Shown: positions 7,920-16,881 of the stretch, piece by piece | How positions within the stretch are numbered: position 1 is the stretch's first letter | Layout: every line of letters begins with the position of its first letter | Assembly: GCA_041484845.1 (NCBI GenBank) | Contig: JBGPIK010000032.1 | Coordinates: 1-29,548, forward strand | Reading direction: 5' to 3' | Origin: JBGPIK01 sp041484845 | Lineage (GTDB): Bacteria > Desulfobacterota > Binatia > UBA9968 | Length of the DNA: 29,548 nucleotides | The notes under the pieces: generated by a model | The model's database searches: none | Seen by the model: only the letters and a program-made list of their open reading frames with translations | What the model was told of the DNA's origin: nothing | Program-made: the position numbers and the translations under genes

Positions 7920-8390
7920 ACTTGCTCTCCTCAATATGCCAGCCGCTAATGTCCGGGATTCGTGCAATAACATTGGGAGCCCTTCGACCCGTATATGTGT
8001 GAAAGACACGGATGAAGGGCACGCCAGCTCAAATTACCGCCGAAGTGCTACGAACTCGGATTTAGACGGTCAACCGTTGGGGATTTACGCCATCCCCACT
8101 TTCCATCTCGCCTAATCCGGCAAGAACGCGGTTCGGACTTTGAATGTGCATGAAAAGACGGTTAACCTGCTCGTCGGTGTGGAGCCCCACGGCCTTACGG
8201 CCGTGGCACCTCTCCACACGCGTCGTCGGGCGGAACCCTCCGAAGCGCACCCTCCTTCGCCAAGGCTACGGAGGGTACCCACCTCGCATTCATCCACGGG
8301 TTTACACCCGTGGCCTTCTGCGCAGGAGGGTAAGGCCAACCCTCCGGCCACGGCATACAAGCTTTGCTGTTGCCCTAAAAAATCAACGGC
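7920..8390. other. Spacer between clpV and vgrG holding REP-like hairpins
   Basis: This is a non-coding stretch of about 470 bp. The 7920-8170 half shows no clear structure beyond the vgrG ribosome binding site at its left end. The 8177-8345 part holds a run of hairpins listed separately. Open frames on both strands here are rich in Arg and Pro and follow the palindromes, so I treat them as spurious. Confidence 0.5.
8177..8345. repeat. Cluster of REP/BIME-like hairpins
   Basis: Three clear palindromes and a fourth motif occur within 170 bp. (1) Outer arms GTGTGGAG (8177-8184) and CTCCACAC (8212-8219) enclose CCACGGCC-TTAC-GGCCGTGG (8187-8206). (2) CCACGGGT-TTAC-ACCCGTGG at 8294-8313. (3) GGAGGGT (8325-8331) pairs with ACCCTCC (8339-8345). 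A segment near 8250-8276 also has ACCCTCC and GGAGGGT ends. Hairpins 1 and 2 share an 8-bp stem beginning CCACGG and an identical TTAC loop, so they look like copies of one repeat family. Palindromes of this kind are the usual substrates of RAYT transposases, and RAYT remnants are present at the left end of the window. They lie between clpV and vgrG, where they could also tune mRNA stability. Confidence 0.7.
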
Positions 8391-11060
8391 TCATGAAATC
8401 GCGTACTGGAATCCCCCATCCACCCCCACGGTTATATGGACTCTGGAGATTGGCTCCCCGGCTGCCATCCGCGCCAGGAATTCTTTTGATATCTCCGGCA
8501 ACAGCGTGCGGGTGAGGATGTGATCCACGTTGCGCGCGCCGCTTTCGACCTCCGTGCACCGAAGTGCGACCGCGTCGATCAGGGCTTGGTCGAAGGAGAA
8601 CTGCGCGCGGTGATTCTCCATGAGCCGTTTTTGAATGCGCCCGAGCTGCAGCTGGATAATCTTCTTCATGATGTCGTCGGCGATGGGATAGTAGGGAACG
8701 ATAATGGCGCGTCCTAAAAACGCCGGCTTGAAAATTTTCAGCAGGTCGGGACGGAGCGCATCTGCCAGCGCCTCCGGTTCCGGCTTCGTGTCCGGATCGG
8801 CGCAGAGCTTCATAATCGTGTCTGTCCCTGCGTTGGAAGTCATTAGGATCAACGTGTTCTTAAAATCGATCTCCCGCCCCTCGGCGTCGTCCAACATGCC
8901 TTTGTCAAAGACCTGGTAGAAAAGCTCCATGACGTCGGTGTGAGCCTTTTCCATCTCATCAAGGAGCACGACACAGTAGGGCTTGCGCCTCACCGCTTCT
9001 GTAAGCACCCCGCCTTCGCCATAACCTACATACCCCGGAGGCGAGCCTTTTAACCCTGAAACCGTGTGCGCTTCCTGATATTCGGACATGTTGATGATCA
9101 CGCTGTTGCGCTCACCCCCAAACAAAGTGTCCGCGAGCGCCAGAGCTGTTTCCGTCTTTCCTACGCCGCTCGGACCGACGAGCATAAACACGCCGATGGG
9201 CCGCCGCGGGTCCTCGAGCTTGGCGCGCGCTGTGCGAATGCGCTGGCTGATCGCTTCGAGGGCGTGCGACTGTCCGATGATGCGCTCTTCCAGGCGCTCC
9301 CTGAGAGAGAGCACGGTCTGAATTTCATCTTTTACTACTTTACCGACAGGGATGCCGGTCCAACCCGAGACCACTTCCGCGACCGCCTGCGCGTCGACGC
9401 AAACCTGCAATAGCGGCGTGTCGCCCTGAATCTTGGCCAGTTCATCATTAAGACGCGCAATTTCTCCCTGCAGCCGTTTCACCTCATCCGGAGTTAGGAC
9501 ATCATCCGTTTTCGCCTCAGCTCCCTTTTTGCTTGCCGCGGCGTGGGCTTCGAGTTTCGTCCGAATTTCCCGCAGTTCGTCTACAAGCTTTTTTTCCTGC
9601 GCCCACTTCGCTTGAAGCTCCGCGAGACGAGCTTCGATTTTACTCTTTTCTTCTGCAAGCTCTTGCAAGCGCTCGGCGAGATTGGCGCCGGTGAGGCTTT
9701 CCCGTTCCAGGATTCCCTGCTCGGTTTCGATCTGGCTGATCCGGCGTTGGCAATCTTCAATTGCAGGCGGGGTAGTCATCTGACCCAACGCCACTCGGGC
9801 GGAAGCGGTATCGAGCACGCTCACCGCCTTGTCGGGGAGTTGCCTGCCAGAGATATAGCGATGCGAGAAACGCACCGCCGCGTCGGTTGCCTCGTCTAAA
9901 ATGCGCACGTTGTGGTGCGCTTCGAGCGTGCCTATGAGACCGCGCAGCATATTGACTGCCTGCGCCTCCGTCGGCTCGTCGACTTTCACCACCTGAAAGC
10001 GCCGCGTTAACGCAGCGTCTTTTTCAAAATACTTCTTGTACTCCGACCAGGTCGTCGCCGCGATCGTGCGCAGTTCGCCGCGGGCCAGCGCCGGCTTCAA
10101 TATGTTCGCCGCATCTCCCTGGCCAGCCTGGCCGCCGGCTCCAATCATGGTATGCGCTTCGTCAATAAACAGAATGATCGGTTGCGGCGAAGCCTTGACC
10201 TCTTCTATAACGGATTTCAATCGATTCTCAAATTCGCCCTTGATCCCCGCGCCTGCCTGCAGCAACGTGAGATCGAGAGACTTCAATGCCACGTTGCGCA
10301 GTGGCGGCGGCACGTCCTCTGCGGCAATACGCAGCGCGAGCCCCTCGACTACAGCGGTCTTTCCGACTCCGGCCTCGCCGGTAAGAATGGGGTTATTCTG
10401 GCGGCGTCGCGTCAGAATATCGACCATCTGGCGAATTTCGGTGTCACGGCCCAAGACCGGATCGATGTCCCCCTTCTTGGCTCTTGCAGTAAGGTCGATG
10501 GTGAACTGATCGAGGGATGGCGTCTTGGTGGGTCCGCGACCTCCATCTTGAGACGCTTCGGCGGCGGGCGGCGCTTCCGCCTTATCCTCCGAAGTGCCCG
10601 CCGTAAGGTCGAACAGGTGCTTCTGCAATTCTTCGATAGAAATCTTTTGCAGCTCTTGAGAGAAATCACGGACCAACCGCGCCAGGTCCTCATCCCTCAA
10701 TATGGCCAGGAGAACGTGGCTGGAGCGCACTCGCTGGACGCTATAGTCGATAGAGGCGATGTTCCATGCCTCGGTCAAAAGACGGGGAATTCGCGGCGAC
10801 AACGCAGGCGTTCGGGCATTGCCGGTTTTTAACCGGTCGAGTGAGCGCGTTAGATCGCGCGTGAATTTGGCTTGATCAACCCCATAGTGATGGAGAATCC
10901 TCTGAATGTCTGTGTCCTGACCCTCAGCGAGTTTGATCAGCAAATGTTCGATATCGACATCGTAGTGGGTTCGGCTCAGACATAGCCCCGCCGCTGCCTC
11001 CAGAGCGTTGCGGCAGGTATCATTTAGCTTGGCGATCAATGCTTTGAGATTCACATTCAT
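8391..11060 (-). CDS. clpV: ClpV (TssH) AAA+ ATPase, sheath disassembly
   Basis: A hexameric AAA+ unfoldase of 889 aa that extracts and recycles contracted TssB/TssC sheath in the cytoplasm. The start is set at 11060 (MNVNLKALIAKLNDTCRNAL), which has AAGGAG 7 nt upstream and matches TssH N-termini; the longer frame does not. Order of domains: N-terminal Clp_N repeats (1-150); a linker rich in Ala, Pro and Glu (155-180); AAA1 with Walker A GEAGVGKT (228-235) and Walker B ILFIDE (296-301); a ClpB/ClpV-type coiled-coil middle domain (about 440-545); AAA2 with Walker A GPSGVGKT (629-636) and Walker B VVLLDE (697-702); then a D2-small domain. The ATG overlaps the tssG stop (ATGA). The gene ends before the REP-rich spacer that precedes vgrG. 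The T6SS neighbours and the N-terminus distinguish it from housekeeping ClpB. Confidence 0.97.
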   Translation of the reverse strand: MNVNLKALIAKLNDTCRNALEAAAGLCLSRTHYDVDIEHLLIKLAEGQDTDIQRILHHYGVDQAKFTRDLTRSLDRLKTGNARTPALSPRIPRLLTEAWNIASIDYSVQRVRSSHVLLAILRDEDLARLVRDFSQELQKISIEELQKHLFDLTAGTSEDKAEAPPAAEASQDGGRGPTKTPSLDQFTIDLTARAKKGDIDPVLGRDTEIRQMVDILTRRRQNNPILTGEAGVGKTAVVEGLALRIAAEDVPPPLRNVALKSLDLTLLQAGAGIKGEFENRLKSVIEEVKASPQPIILFIDEAHTMIGAGGQAGQGDAANILKPALARGELRTIAATTWSEYKKYFEKDAALTRRFQVVKVDEPTEAQAVNMLRGLIGTLEAHHNVRILDEATDAAVRFSHRYISGRQLPDKAVSVLDTASARVALGQMTTPPAIEDCQRRISQIETEQGILERESLTGANLAERLQELAEEKSKIEARLAELQAKWAQEKKLVDELREIRTKLEAHAAASKKGAEAKTDDVLTPDEVKRLQGEIARLNDELAKIQGDTPLLQVCVDAQAVAEVVSGWTGIPVGKVVKDEIQTVLSLRERLEERIIGQSHALEAISQRIRTARAKLEDPRRPIGVFMLVGPSGVGKTETALALADTLFGGERNSVIINMSEYQEAHTVSGLKGSPPGYVGYGEGGVLTEAVRRKPYCVVLLDEMEKAHTDVMELFYQVFDKGMLDDAEGREIDFKNTLILMTSNAGTDTIMKLCADPDTKPEPEALADALRPDLLKIFKPAFLGRAIIVPYYPIADDIMKKIIQLQLGRIQKRLMENHRAQFSFDQALIDAVALRCTEVESGARNVDHILTRTLLPEISKEFLARMAAGEPISRVHITVGVDGGFQYAIS

Positions 11061-12160
11061 AACGCGACTCCTTCTTTGTCCCTGGTACTTTTCCAATGGG
11101 CTAAGGCTCCTATCCGTGTTAAATGACTTCCCAATCGCGCATCTTCCGCGTCACGATGGAATGCTTGGGTCTTTAGCCAACTCGACCAGCCGAGCCTTAG
11201 AGCCTCCTCGCCCGGCTTGCCTAAACGGCACGCCGGAACCTCGGTCGCTTTTAGAACGATTTGGACGTCGAAATCAAGCTCTTGGCCAACCCAGAGACGC
11301 GTAAGCTGAACAAGTTTTCCAAACGAAGTATCAATCGGCAAAAGCCTTTTTAGTTGGGAAAGACTCACCGGTCCAATGCGCAGTCTAAACTTCGCCTGCT
11401 GATCCCAAAAACGCGCCCCTAAGATCGCGCCTCCGATTGCACCGCGATTTTCGCTGCGCGATGATAGCCGGGTACGTTGGTCGGACGAGAGAGGCAGCCA
11501 TTGTCCTACGAACTGTTCTGCCCGTACCGGCACGTCGAAATAGTCCCCGAGAAGGGCTTCAAGCGCATTGGCGGAGCGAGGCTGCTGCGCGACGAGTCCG
11601 GCGTAATACAAAACGGTTTCACCCTCTACGGTCAGCCGTTCGCGCATTCCCCCCGTGCCCATGCCGATCAGATCAAAAAGATAGAGCGAAAAAGGGTCAT
11701 ATCGATCGCGGCTTAGAGCCGCTCTCTCATACGCCACGGGGAAACGATACTTTTCCCAGGCACGATAGAAGAGTGATATCAGCCGATGATTAAAGAGATC
11801 CAAGAAATCGCACAAGGTGCGATCCCGCTGACGGATTCGCTCCAGGATCATCTCGGTGTAATGCTTGGGAAGAACACCTAACAGGCCGGCGAGTCCCATG
11901 AAAGCGACCGTCATCTCAGGCTGTCTTTCCGCGTCGTCGTGCTGAGTGATCTCGTGAATGGCGCTGGCAGGAAAAGTCAACGAGACGCGCGAGCGAAAAC
12001 GCGCGACCTCGCGCTCAGGCGGCGCGCTCCGCCCGACCGGTTGCCGTTCCGGAAAAAGGCGCTCGAGCACGCGCACCGCTTCGAAAAAGTCGAACCGGAA
12101 CCCTTCCTCGAAAAGGACTTCTCCTAAAGGAGGATGTGTTCGCCCGCCCGCGGCGGCCAT
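11057..12160 (-). CDS. tssG: TssG baseplate protein
   Basis: T6SS baseplate wedge component of 367 aa that works with TssF, TssE and TssK. The N-terminus reads FRFDFFEAVRVLERLFPERQ, the TssG (ImpH/VasB, DUF1305) signature. This is followed by a VARFRSRVSLTFPASAIHEI block and MTVAFMGLAGLLGVLPKHYT, with later blocks DFLDLFNHRLISLFYRAWEK and LGARFWDQQAKFRLRIGPVS. No signal peptide or transmembrane segment is seen, as expected for a cytoplasmic wedge. The start at 12160 lies inside the end of tssF (37-nt overlap). The stop overlaps the clpV start by 4 nt, so expression is likely coupled to both. Confidence 0.95.
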   Translation of the reverse strand: MAAAGGRTHPPLGEVLFEEGFRFDFFEAVRVLERLFPERQPVGRSAPPEREVARFRSRVSLTFPASAIHEITQHDDAERQPEMTVAFMGLAGLLGVLPKHYTEMILERIRQRDRTLCDFLDLFNHRLISLFYRAWEKYRFPVAYERAALSRDRYDPFSLYLFDLIGMGTGGMRERLTVEGETVLYYAGLVAQQPRSANALEALLGDYFDVPVRAEQFVGQWLPLSSDQRTRLSSRSENRGAIGGAILGARFWDQQAKFRLRIGPVSLSQLKRLLPIDTSFGKLVQLTRLWVGQELDFDVQIVLKATEVPACRLGKPGEEALRLGWSSWLKTQAFHRDAEDARLGSHLTRIGALAHWKSTRDKEGVAL

Positions 12161-13938
12161 CGTTTTAGAGGTTGCTCCCGTTGCTGAGATATTGCTATCA
12201 GTTGAGTGAACGAGTTCAGTGACGTGTAAAGACCCAGGAATTTTTCGAGGGTTGAGGCAAATAAGAATACGCCGCTGCCGACATATTTCTGCTCATCGAA
12301 CTCTATCGTCACTTCCAGCCCACGGCAAAAGCCGTTCCACGCCATAGAGACCGGCCTGCCAACGATTTGCCGGCTGGTCATCTTTGTGATACCGGCGATT
12401 TGCTGCCGGTTCGCTGAGGAATCGGAAATATCGTATAACTTGAGAATTTCCTGCAACGCCTCCCGCCCGCCCTCGCACAAAGAGAGATAGTTGAGAGAAA
12501 GGTGGGAGATCAAGCGCCATTGGGTGCTCCGTCTTAAAGGCGGGCGGAGTGCCTCAGTCGGTTTTCTCAGGCAGCGGATACGCGAAAGCGGCGCCGCTCC
12601 TTCAAGTTCAAAATCTCCCTGATCACCGCCGAAGGGCAGCTTGCCAGGCAAGTCGCGATTGCTACAGGTCGTGTGCAGAGTCAGCGTTTCCACCGGCGGT
12701 AGGGCCGGGCGAAAGTTAAGATCGACCAACGAAATATATACTTCCGTTCCTGTGTCGCCCGGTCGTTGTGACGGCCTGCGCGCCGTGTACCAGAAAGCCT
12801 GCTGTTTTTCGCGTCCCGATGCATGCTTGACAGAGTAGAACGGCTCAAATTCTCGCGCCTCTTCAAGATGGGGAGAGGTGCTGATCGCCGAGTCAACGGA
12901 ATAGACCTCCGTCGTGTTCTGACGGCGCACATCGGGGATAACGCGGTATTCAGTCTGCGCGTGGCTCAAGCGGATGGGTTCGGCAATCTGCTCAAAAAGA
13001 TTGACGACCGGAGCGCAGCCCAGGCGAAAAGTATCTTTGGTCACCGGTTGTTCAATTGGCGGTAGGCGGTCAAGAAAAATCAGAACTTCCAACTGATCGG
13101 CGGCGCCCGCACGGGCGGCACGGTCCAGTTCCAGCAAATCTACGAACAGAAATTTCTCGGGAAAGGAAAAATACTCTTGCAAGAGACGATACCCCAGGAA
13201 AGACCGCGGTCCGTACGGCAAAATGCCTTCGTCAGCGCCGAAACCTACGGGCTGCAGGCACGCCTTCGACAAGACAATAGGCGAGGCCCCTTTTTTATTT
13301 GGATCGCGAAGCTGCACTTCACAGGCGTTATTAACAAGCGATTCATATATGGCATGAACCAGCGGACTCTCGCCGTGGAGAAAAAAACGCAGTCTGTGGA
13401 GATCCATCTCTGAGATTTTCGTACCGCCCAGGCAGCGGAGGTCGAGCTTCAACACTGACACCGCAGCCTTATGGGTCGGTCCCAGTCGATCCAGAGAATC
13501 GAGACGCGCGGAAATTACTTCGATGGGCCATAGGGTGACGGGATAGCAGGTGCGAAAGCGGCAGGGAGAACCGCCAATCGGGCGGGAATAAAGAGCCGCG
13601 CCCTTGGAGATCGGATATCCACCGGTGAGCTTTCCCTGGTCCGGATCAAGCACAAACTGCGCAATCGACATGGACGGGATCGGCGCCAAGTAATGCGGAT
13701 AGAGGACATTGAGCAGCGATTCCGTGATTTCCGGATACTCGTCATCGATCTTGTGGTGAACGCGCGCGGTGAGAAAAGCGAAAGCTTGAATCAGCCGTTC
13801 AACGTGAGGATCTTCGGCCTTGTCCGATTCAAGGAGCAACCGGCTAGCGATCTTGGGGTATTTGGCAGCAAACTCTCCGGCCATCTGGCGGATGAAGCTC
13901 AGCTCGCGCTCATAGTAGGGTAGGAGCTCATCGGCCAT
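12124..13938 (-). CDS. tssF: TssF baseplate protein
   Basis: Main baseplate wedge protein (ImpG/VasA, DUF879) of 604 aa, close to the usual size. The N-terminus LLPYYERELSFIRQMAGEFA followed by KYPKIASRL and then DPHVERLIQAFAFLTARVHH and IDDEYPEITESLLNVLYPHY is the strongly conserved TssF opening. The middle includes a block running from FRLGCAPVVNLFEQIAEPIR to ...YRVIPDVRR. The C-terminus has SLNYLSLCEGGREALQEILK and FLGLYTSLNSFTQL. The ATG at 13938 overlaps the tssE stop (TGATG). It contacts TssE, TssG and TssK to dock the tail on the membrane complex. Confidence 0.96.
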   Translation of the reverse strand: MADELLPYYERELSFIRQMAGEFAAKYPKIASRLLLESDKAEDPHVERLIQAFAFLTARVHHKIDDEYPEITESLLNVLYPHYLAPIPSMSIAQFVLDPDQGKLTGGYPISKGAALYSRPIGGSPCRFRTCYPVTLWPIEVISARLDSLDRLGPTHKAAVSVLKLDLRCLGGTKISEMDLHRLRFFLHGESPLVHAIYESLVNNACEVQLRDPNKKGASPIVLSKACLQPVGFGADEGILPYGPRSFLGYRLLQEYFSFPEKFLFVDLLELDRAARAGAADQLEVLIFLDRLPPIEQPVTKDTFRLGCAPVVNLFEQIAEPIRLSHAQTEYRVIPDVRRQNTTEVYSVDSAISTSPHLEEAREFEPFYSVKHASGREKQQAFWYTARRPSQRPGDTGTEVYISLVDLNFRPALPPVETLTLHTTCSNRDLPGKLPFGGDQGDFELEGAAPLSRIRCLRKPTEALRPPLRRSTQWRLISHLSLNYLSLCEGGREALQEILKLYDISDSSANRQQIAGITKMTSRQIVGRPVSMAWNGFCRGLEVTIEFDEQKYVGSGVFLFASTLEKFLGLYTSLNSFTQLIAISQQREQPLKRWPPRAGEHILL

Positions 13939-14429
13939 CAGTCTTGACCTCGAACGATGTACTGTTGGGTCTGTAACTGGAGCTGTCCATCAAAACTCAC
14001 AGGCTCGGGCGCGGGATCGATCTGAAGTTGGGCATCAATACGGAAACGGAGGCCGCGGTCATGATCCCGGGGAGACTCCAATTTGACGTTCACTCGCCCA
14101 AGCCGAGGCTCGGCGGCGGCAATGGTCTGCTCAATAACACGTCGAACCCGGTTCCGGTCATTTTCACTGAGCAGGCTGAAGGAGCTGAGATCGGGCAGTC
14201 CATAGGTAAGCAACGAACGGTTTACCTCTGTAAACTCACTCGGCAACTCTTCCAGAGCCTCGCGCCGGGAATTGAGTAGTGCTTCAAGATCGCGCGCGAC
14301 GACTCGTTCCATTTCCCTAATGCTCTGGAACCGACCGGTTACCGGCTCTTGTGATGCATTGGGCGCGTCATCTATCAGCCGGTCTAGAACGGAAGGAACG
14401 ATATTAGTCTTATGATCGGCTCTTGCCAT
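13938..14429 (-). CDS. tssE: TssE gp25-like baseplate protein
   Basis: Small baseplate subunit (T4 gp25-like lysozyme fold without enzyme activity, 163 aa) that initiates sheath polymerisation. The N-terminus has VPSVLDRLIDDAP, followed by MERVVARDLEALLNSRRE and SLLTYGLPDLSSFSLLSEND, which is the GPW/gp25 pattern (R.L..LLNTR......L..YG.PD). The C-terminal part has RVNVKLESPRDHDRGLRFRI. No Shine-Dalgarno sequence is visible before the ATG at 14429, so efficiency may be low. The 389-nt spacer separating it from hcp contains a strong hairpin. The stop is coupled to the tssF start. Confidence 0.93.
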   Translation of the reverse strand: MARADHKTNIVPSVLDRLIDDAPNASQEPVTGRFQSIREMERVVARDLEALLNSRREALEELPSEFTEVNRSLLTYGLPDLSSFSLLSENDRNRVRRVIEQTIAAAEPRLGRVNVKLESPRDHDRGLRFRIDAQLQIDPAPEPVSFDGQLQLQTQQYIVRGQD

Positions 14430-14818
14430 AGGAGATGAGTTTGTTGTGGCTAAAGTTGGTTCTTGAAAAAAAATTGGCCGACCACGTCTCTATCCTTCGT
14501 AAACGTATGATTGGGGACACTATTCATAATTCACCATACGGAGCGGCCGGTTTCGTGACGTACCGTGCCGCCCAAGTGACATTCACTACGCGTTGATACC
14601 TTGATACTGTCAGGAAGAATAATAATCTGGCCAAAGATGACGGCAGAACATCCGACCTGCCGTCAACCGTCGGTCGAGTTTATAACCTGTCTTTAAACCA
14701 GAATGCTCGCGCTATCAGTGTGCGGATCATCTTTCGTGCAACGCTCAGAGTCACCGGAGCGTTGCACGATGGTCATTTCAGATGATGTTATTAAGCCCTG
14801 CCAAGAAACAGGCAGCTC
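14430..14818. other. hcp-tssE spacer
   Basis: A non-coding stretch of 389 bp between hcp and tssE. Apart from the hairpin at 14726-14786 it contains an A8 run at about 14466-14473 (T8 on the minus strand). That run is not preceded by a good stem, so I do not call it a terminator. I found no convincing promoter for tssE. Confidence 0.45.
14726..14786 (-). terminator. Strong hairpin after hcp, possible attenuator or mRNA-stabilising structure
   Basis: TCGTGCAACGCTC (14734-14746) is perfectly complementary to GAGCGTTGCACGA (14757-14769), a 13-bp stem with a 10-nt loop. Outer arms ATCATCT (14726-14732) and AGATGAT (14780-14786) add 7 bp across an asymmetric bulge. It lies about 30-90 nt past the hcp stop. 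No U-run follows on the minus strand, so it is not a standard intrinsic terminator. Hcp must be made in great excess over TssE, so partial termination or protection of the hcp transcript from 3' decay is a reasonable inference. Confidence 0.6.
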
Positions 14819-15301
14819 TTAAATCTTGGCATTTTGTTCGAGGTTCCACCCCACCGGGCCCACTTTAGACCCTGGCGTCCCATCATTTCCAATTGGGGTA
14901 TACTCCCATTTGAGCTTGCCAAAGTTGAAACCAACAGCCTCCATAGGCTTATCCCCACCCCCACTTACCTGCACGCTCGAAACGATGACATCCTCCATTG
15001 TATACACCAGGTAGGTGTGTTTATCGCCGCTCGCTTCACAGACTTCTATCTTCACCTCGCTGATGTGCCGGCCGTCACAGCATGCCTGCGCCAGGGTGGG
15101 ACTCGCCTTGTCGACCGTTTTACTTACGACGACATCCGAAATATTAACTCGTTCCGCAGTTCTCCCGCCAGTAGCGCTACTTGTTGAAACCGGCTGCGAC
15201 ATTCCGGTGCTGAATGACGTCAGCTCAATCCAATCTGTGTGATTGGCGTCAGTACTCTCTCCGTCTATTCCATCGACTTTAAGAAATGCATCTGCTGCCA
15301 T
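14819..15301 (-). CDS. hcp: Hcp (TssD) tube protein
   Basis: Forms stacked hexameric rings that make the inner tube and is ejected with the spike; some small effectors ride inside it. The 160-aa protein starts MAADAFLKVDGIDGESTDAN, the classic Hcp opening, followed by DWIELTSFSTGMSQP. The start is set at the ATG 15301, with GGGAGG 7 nt upstream; an in-frame TTG two codons earlier is disfavoured. Further blocks: SKTVDKASPTLAQACCDGRH, YLVYTMEDVIVSSVQVSGGG, ending VGWNLEQNAKI. It follows tssC by 82 bp and ends before the hairpin-bearing spacer. There is no C-terminal toxin extension. Confidence 0.97.
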   Translation of the reverse strand: MAADAFLKVDGIDGESTDANHTDWIELTSFSTGMSQPVSTSSATGGRTAERVNISDVVVSKTVDKASPTLAQACCDGRHISEVKIEVCEASGDKHTYLVYTMEDVIVSSVQVSGGGDKPMEAVGFNFGKLKWEYTPIGNDGTPGSKVGPVGWNLEQNAKI

Positions 15302-15383
15302 AATCAACCCTCCCTTTTTGGAATCTGTTAAATTTACTCACGCTTTGCCCATAGACCGCCTACGACTGTCAATAACCGTAGTT

Positions 15384-16880
15384 TTAGCGCTTTGCCGGGG
15401 CAGGCAAAGCCGCCACCAAGCGCAAGGAAACCGTTAATTCATCAAGCTGAAAATGGGGTCTCAAAAAAGCCACCGCCTGGTAAACCCCCGGCTTGCCGGC
15501 GACCTCGGTCACTTCAACCCGAGCCTCTCGAAGAGGATGTTTAGCCTTCATTTCTTGCCCAACGTCGTCGGATCCCACCACATAATTATTGATCCAGCGG
15601 TTAAGGAAAGTCTCGCACTCGCCCCGAGACATGAAGCTGCCGATCTTGTCCCGCATCATTGATTTCAGGTAATGGGCAAATCTAGATACCGCCATTATAT
15701 ATTGCAACTGCGTCGAGAGCCGTGCATTGGCGTTGGCGGCATCGGTATCGTACTTTTTCGCCTTCTGGCACGACTGGGCAGCGAAGAAGGCGGCATAATC
15801 AGTCCCCTTACAATGAACGAGCGGGATGAAGCCGAGGTCCGAGAGCTCCTTTTCCCGGCGGTCGGTGATGGCGATCTCTGTCGGACACTTGAGCGCTATT
15901 TCCCCCTCATCCGTCGTGAAAGTGTGGGTCGGCAGACCCTCCACAAGCCCACCGCCTTCTACTCCCCGGATGGCCGCGCACCAGCCATACTTGGCAAAAG
16001 CATCGGTTAATCGCGTACCGAGCGCATAAGCGGCATTTCCCCAAAGATATTTGCTATGATCCTTGCCGTCCACGTCTTCCTTAAAATTAAACGATTCCAC
16101 CGGCACGGTCTCCGGCCCATAGGGCAGCCGCATGAGCGTACGCGGCAAGGTGAGCCCGACGTAGCGGGAGTCGTCCGATTCACGGAAGGATTTCCACTTG
16201 GCGTACTCCACGGTGTCAAAGATCTTTGCCATGTCGCGCGGCAGAGTCAGATCGGTGTAACTCTCCAGGTTAAAGAGACCCGGATCAGCCGCCGAGAAAA
16301 ATGGCGCATGCGCCGCGGCAGCCACATGAGCAATCTGCTCAACGAGCGACATATCCTGGGGATGGCGGCCGAACTCATAGTCCCCTATCAGAGCGCCATA
16401 AGGCGCACCGCCAAAGGTGCCGTACTCTTCTTCGTAAATCTTTTTAAAAAGCGCACTTTGGTCGAATTCGCTGGCGTTCTCAAGGTCTTTGCGCAGGTCA
16501 TTTTTCGAAACGTTCATGACCCTGATCTTCAGCATCGTGCTGGTCTCGCTCTGGTGCACAAGATAGTGCAGACCCCGCCACGAGCCTTCCAGCTTCTGAA
16601 ACTCCGGGGCGTGCATGACTTGGTTGAGCTGATCCGATATTACTTCATCCAACGCCGCGATTCTTGCTTGTATCGCAGTCTCCAGGTCCTTTTTTACAAC
16701 GACCTCGCCTTGGAGGACCTCTTGGACAAACTCGCCGATCAAGTCTTTCGCTCTTGACTGTTCCGATTCGGTACGTGCGATGCGACTTTCGGCGACAATG
16801 GCATCTAAGAGGCTGCCTTCTTTTTGGACCTCTTCGGCGATGGATAGCTTGGCTTTTCCTTGAGCGCTTCTTTCTGCCAT
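15384..16880 (-). CDS. tssC: TssC sheath large subunit
   Basis: Large subunit (VipB/EvpB-type, 498 aa) of the contractile sheath that polymerises with TssB around the Hcp tube. The start is set at 16880 (MAERSAQGKAKLSIAEEVQK), with AAGGAG 7 nt upstream overlapping the end of tssB; the stop and start are separated by one base. Signature blocks: KLEGSWRGLHYLVHQSETST, YEEEYGTFGGAPYGALIGDY, SYTDLTLPRDMAKIFDTVEY, VGLTLPRTLMRLPYG, YAVRSVR-type basic regions are not evident, and near the C-terminus CETFLNRWINNYVVGSDDVG with PLREARVEVTEVAGKPGVYQ. The N-terminal residues 1-60 are charged and helical and should interact with TssB. Confidence 0.97.
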   Translation of the reverse strand: MAERSAQGKAKLSIAEEVQKEGSLLDAIVAESRIARTESEQSRAKDLIGEFVQEVLQGEVVVKKDLETAIQARIAALDEVISDQLNQVMHAPEFQKLEGSWRGLHYLVHQSETSTMLKIRVMNVSKNDLRKDLENASEFDQSALFKKIYEEEYGTFGGAPYGALIGDYEFGRHPQDMSLVEQIAHVAAAAHAPFFSAADPGLFNLESYTDLTLPRDMAKIFDTVEYAKWKSFRESDDSRYVGLTLPRTLMRLPYGPETVPVESFNFKEDVDGKDHSKYLWGNAAYALGTRLTDAFAKYGWCAAIRGVEGGGLVEGLPTHTFTTDEGEIALKCPTEIAITDRREKELSDLGFIPLVHCKGTDYAAFFAAQSCQKAKKYDTDAANANARLSTQLQYIMAVSRFAHYLKSMMRDKIGSFMSRGECETFLNRWINNYVVGSDDVGQEMKAKHPLREARVEVTEVAGKPGVYQAVAFLRPHFQLDELTVSLRLVAALPAPAKR

Positions 16881-16881
16881 T

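Noticed and set aside
8177..8345. CRISPR-like array
   Set aside because: The repeats are palindromes with irregular spacing and variable stems, and no cas genes are present.
8112..8523. Several open frames of 80-127 codons on both strands of the clpV-vgrG spacer
   Set aside because: They run through palindromic repeats, are Arg/Pro rich, and partly overlap the end of clpV.
10152..10832. 226-codon open frame on the plus strand
   Set aside because: It is antisense to the AAA1 region of clpV, with no domain or ribosome binding site.
8391..11060. Housekeeping ClpB instead of ClpV
   Set aside because: The N-terminus MNVNLKALIAKLN and the overlap with tssG fit TssH; ClpB would not normally lie in a T6SS operon.
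14459..14480. A8/T8 run before tssE as an intrinsic terminator
   Set aside because: No adequate stem precedes the T-run on the minus strand.
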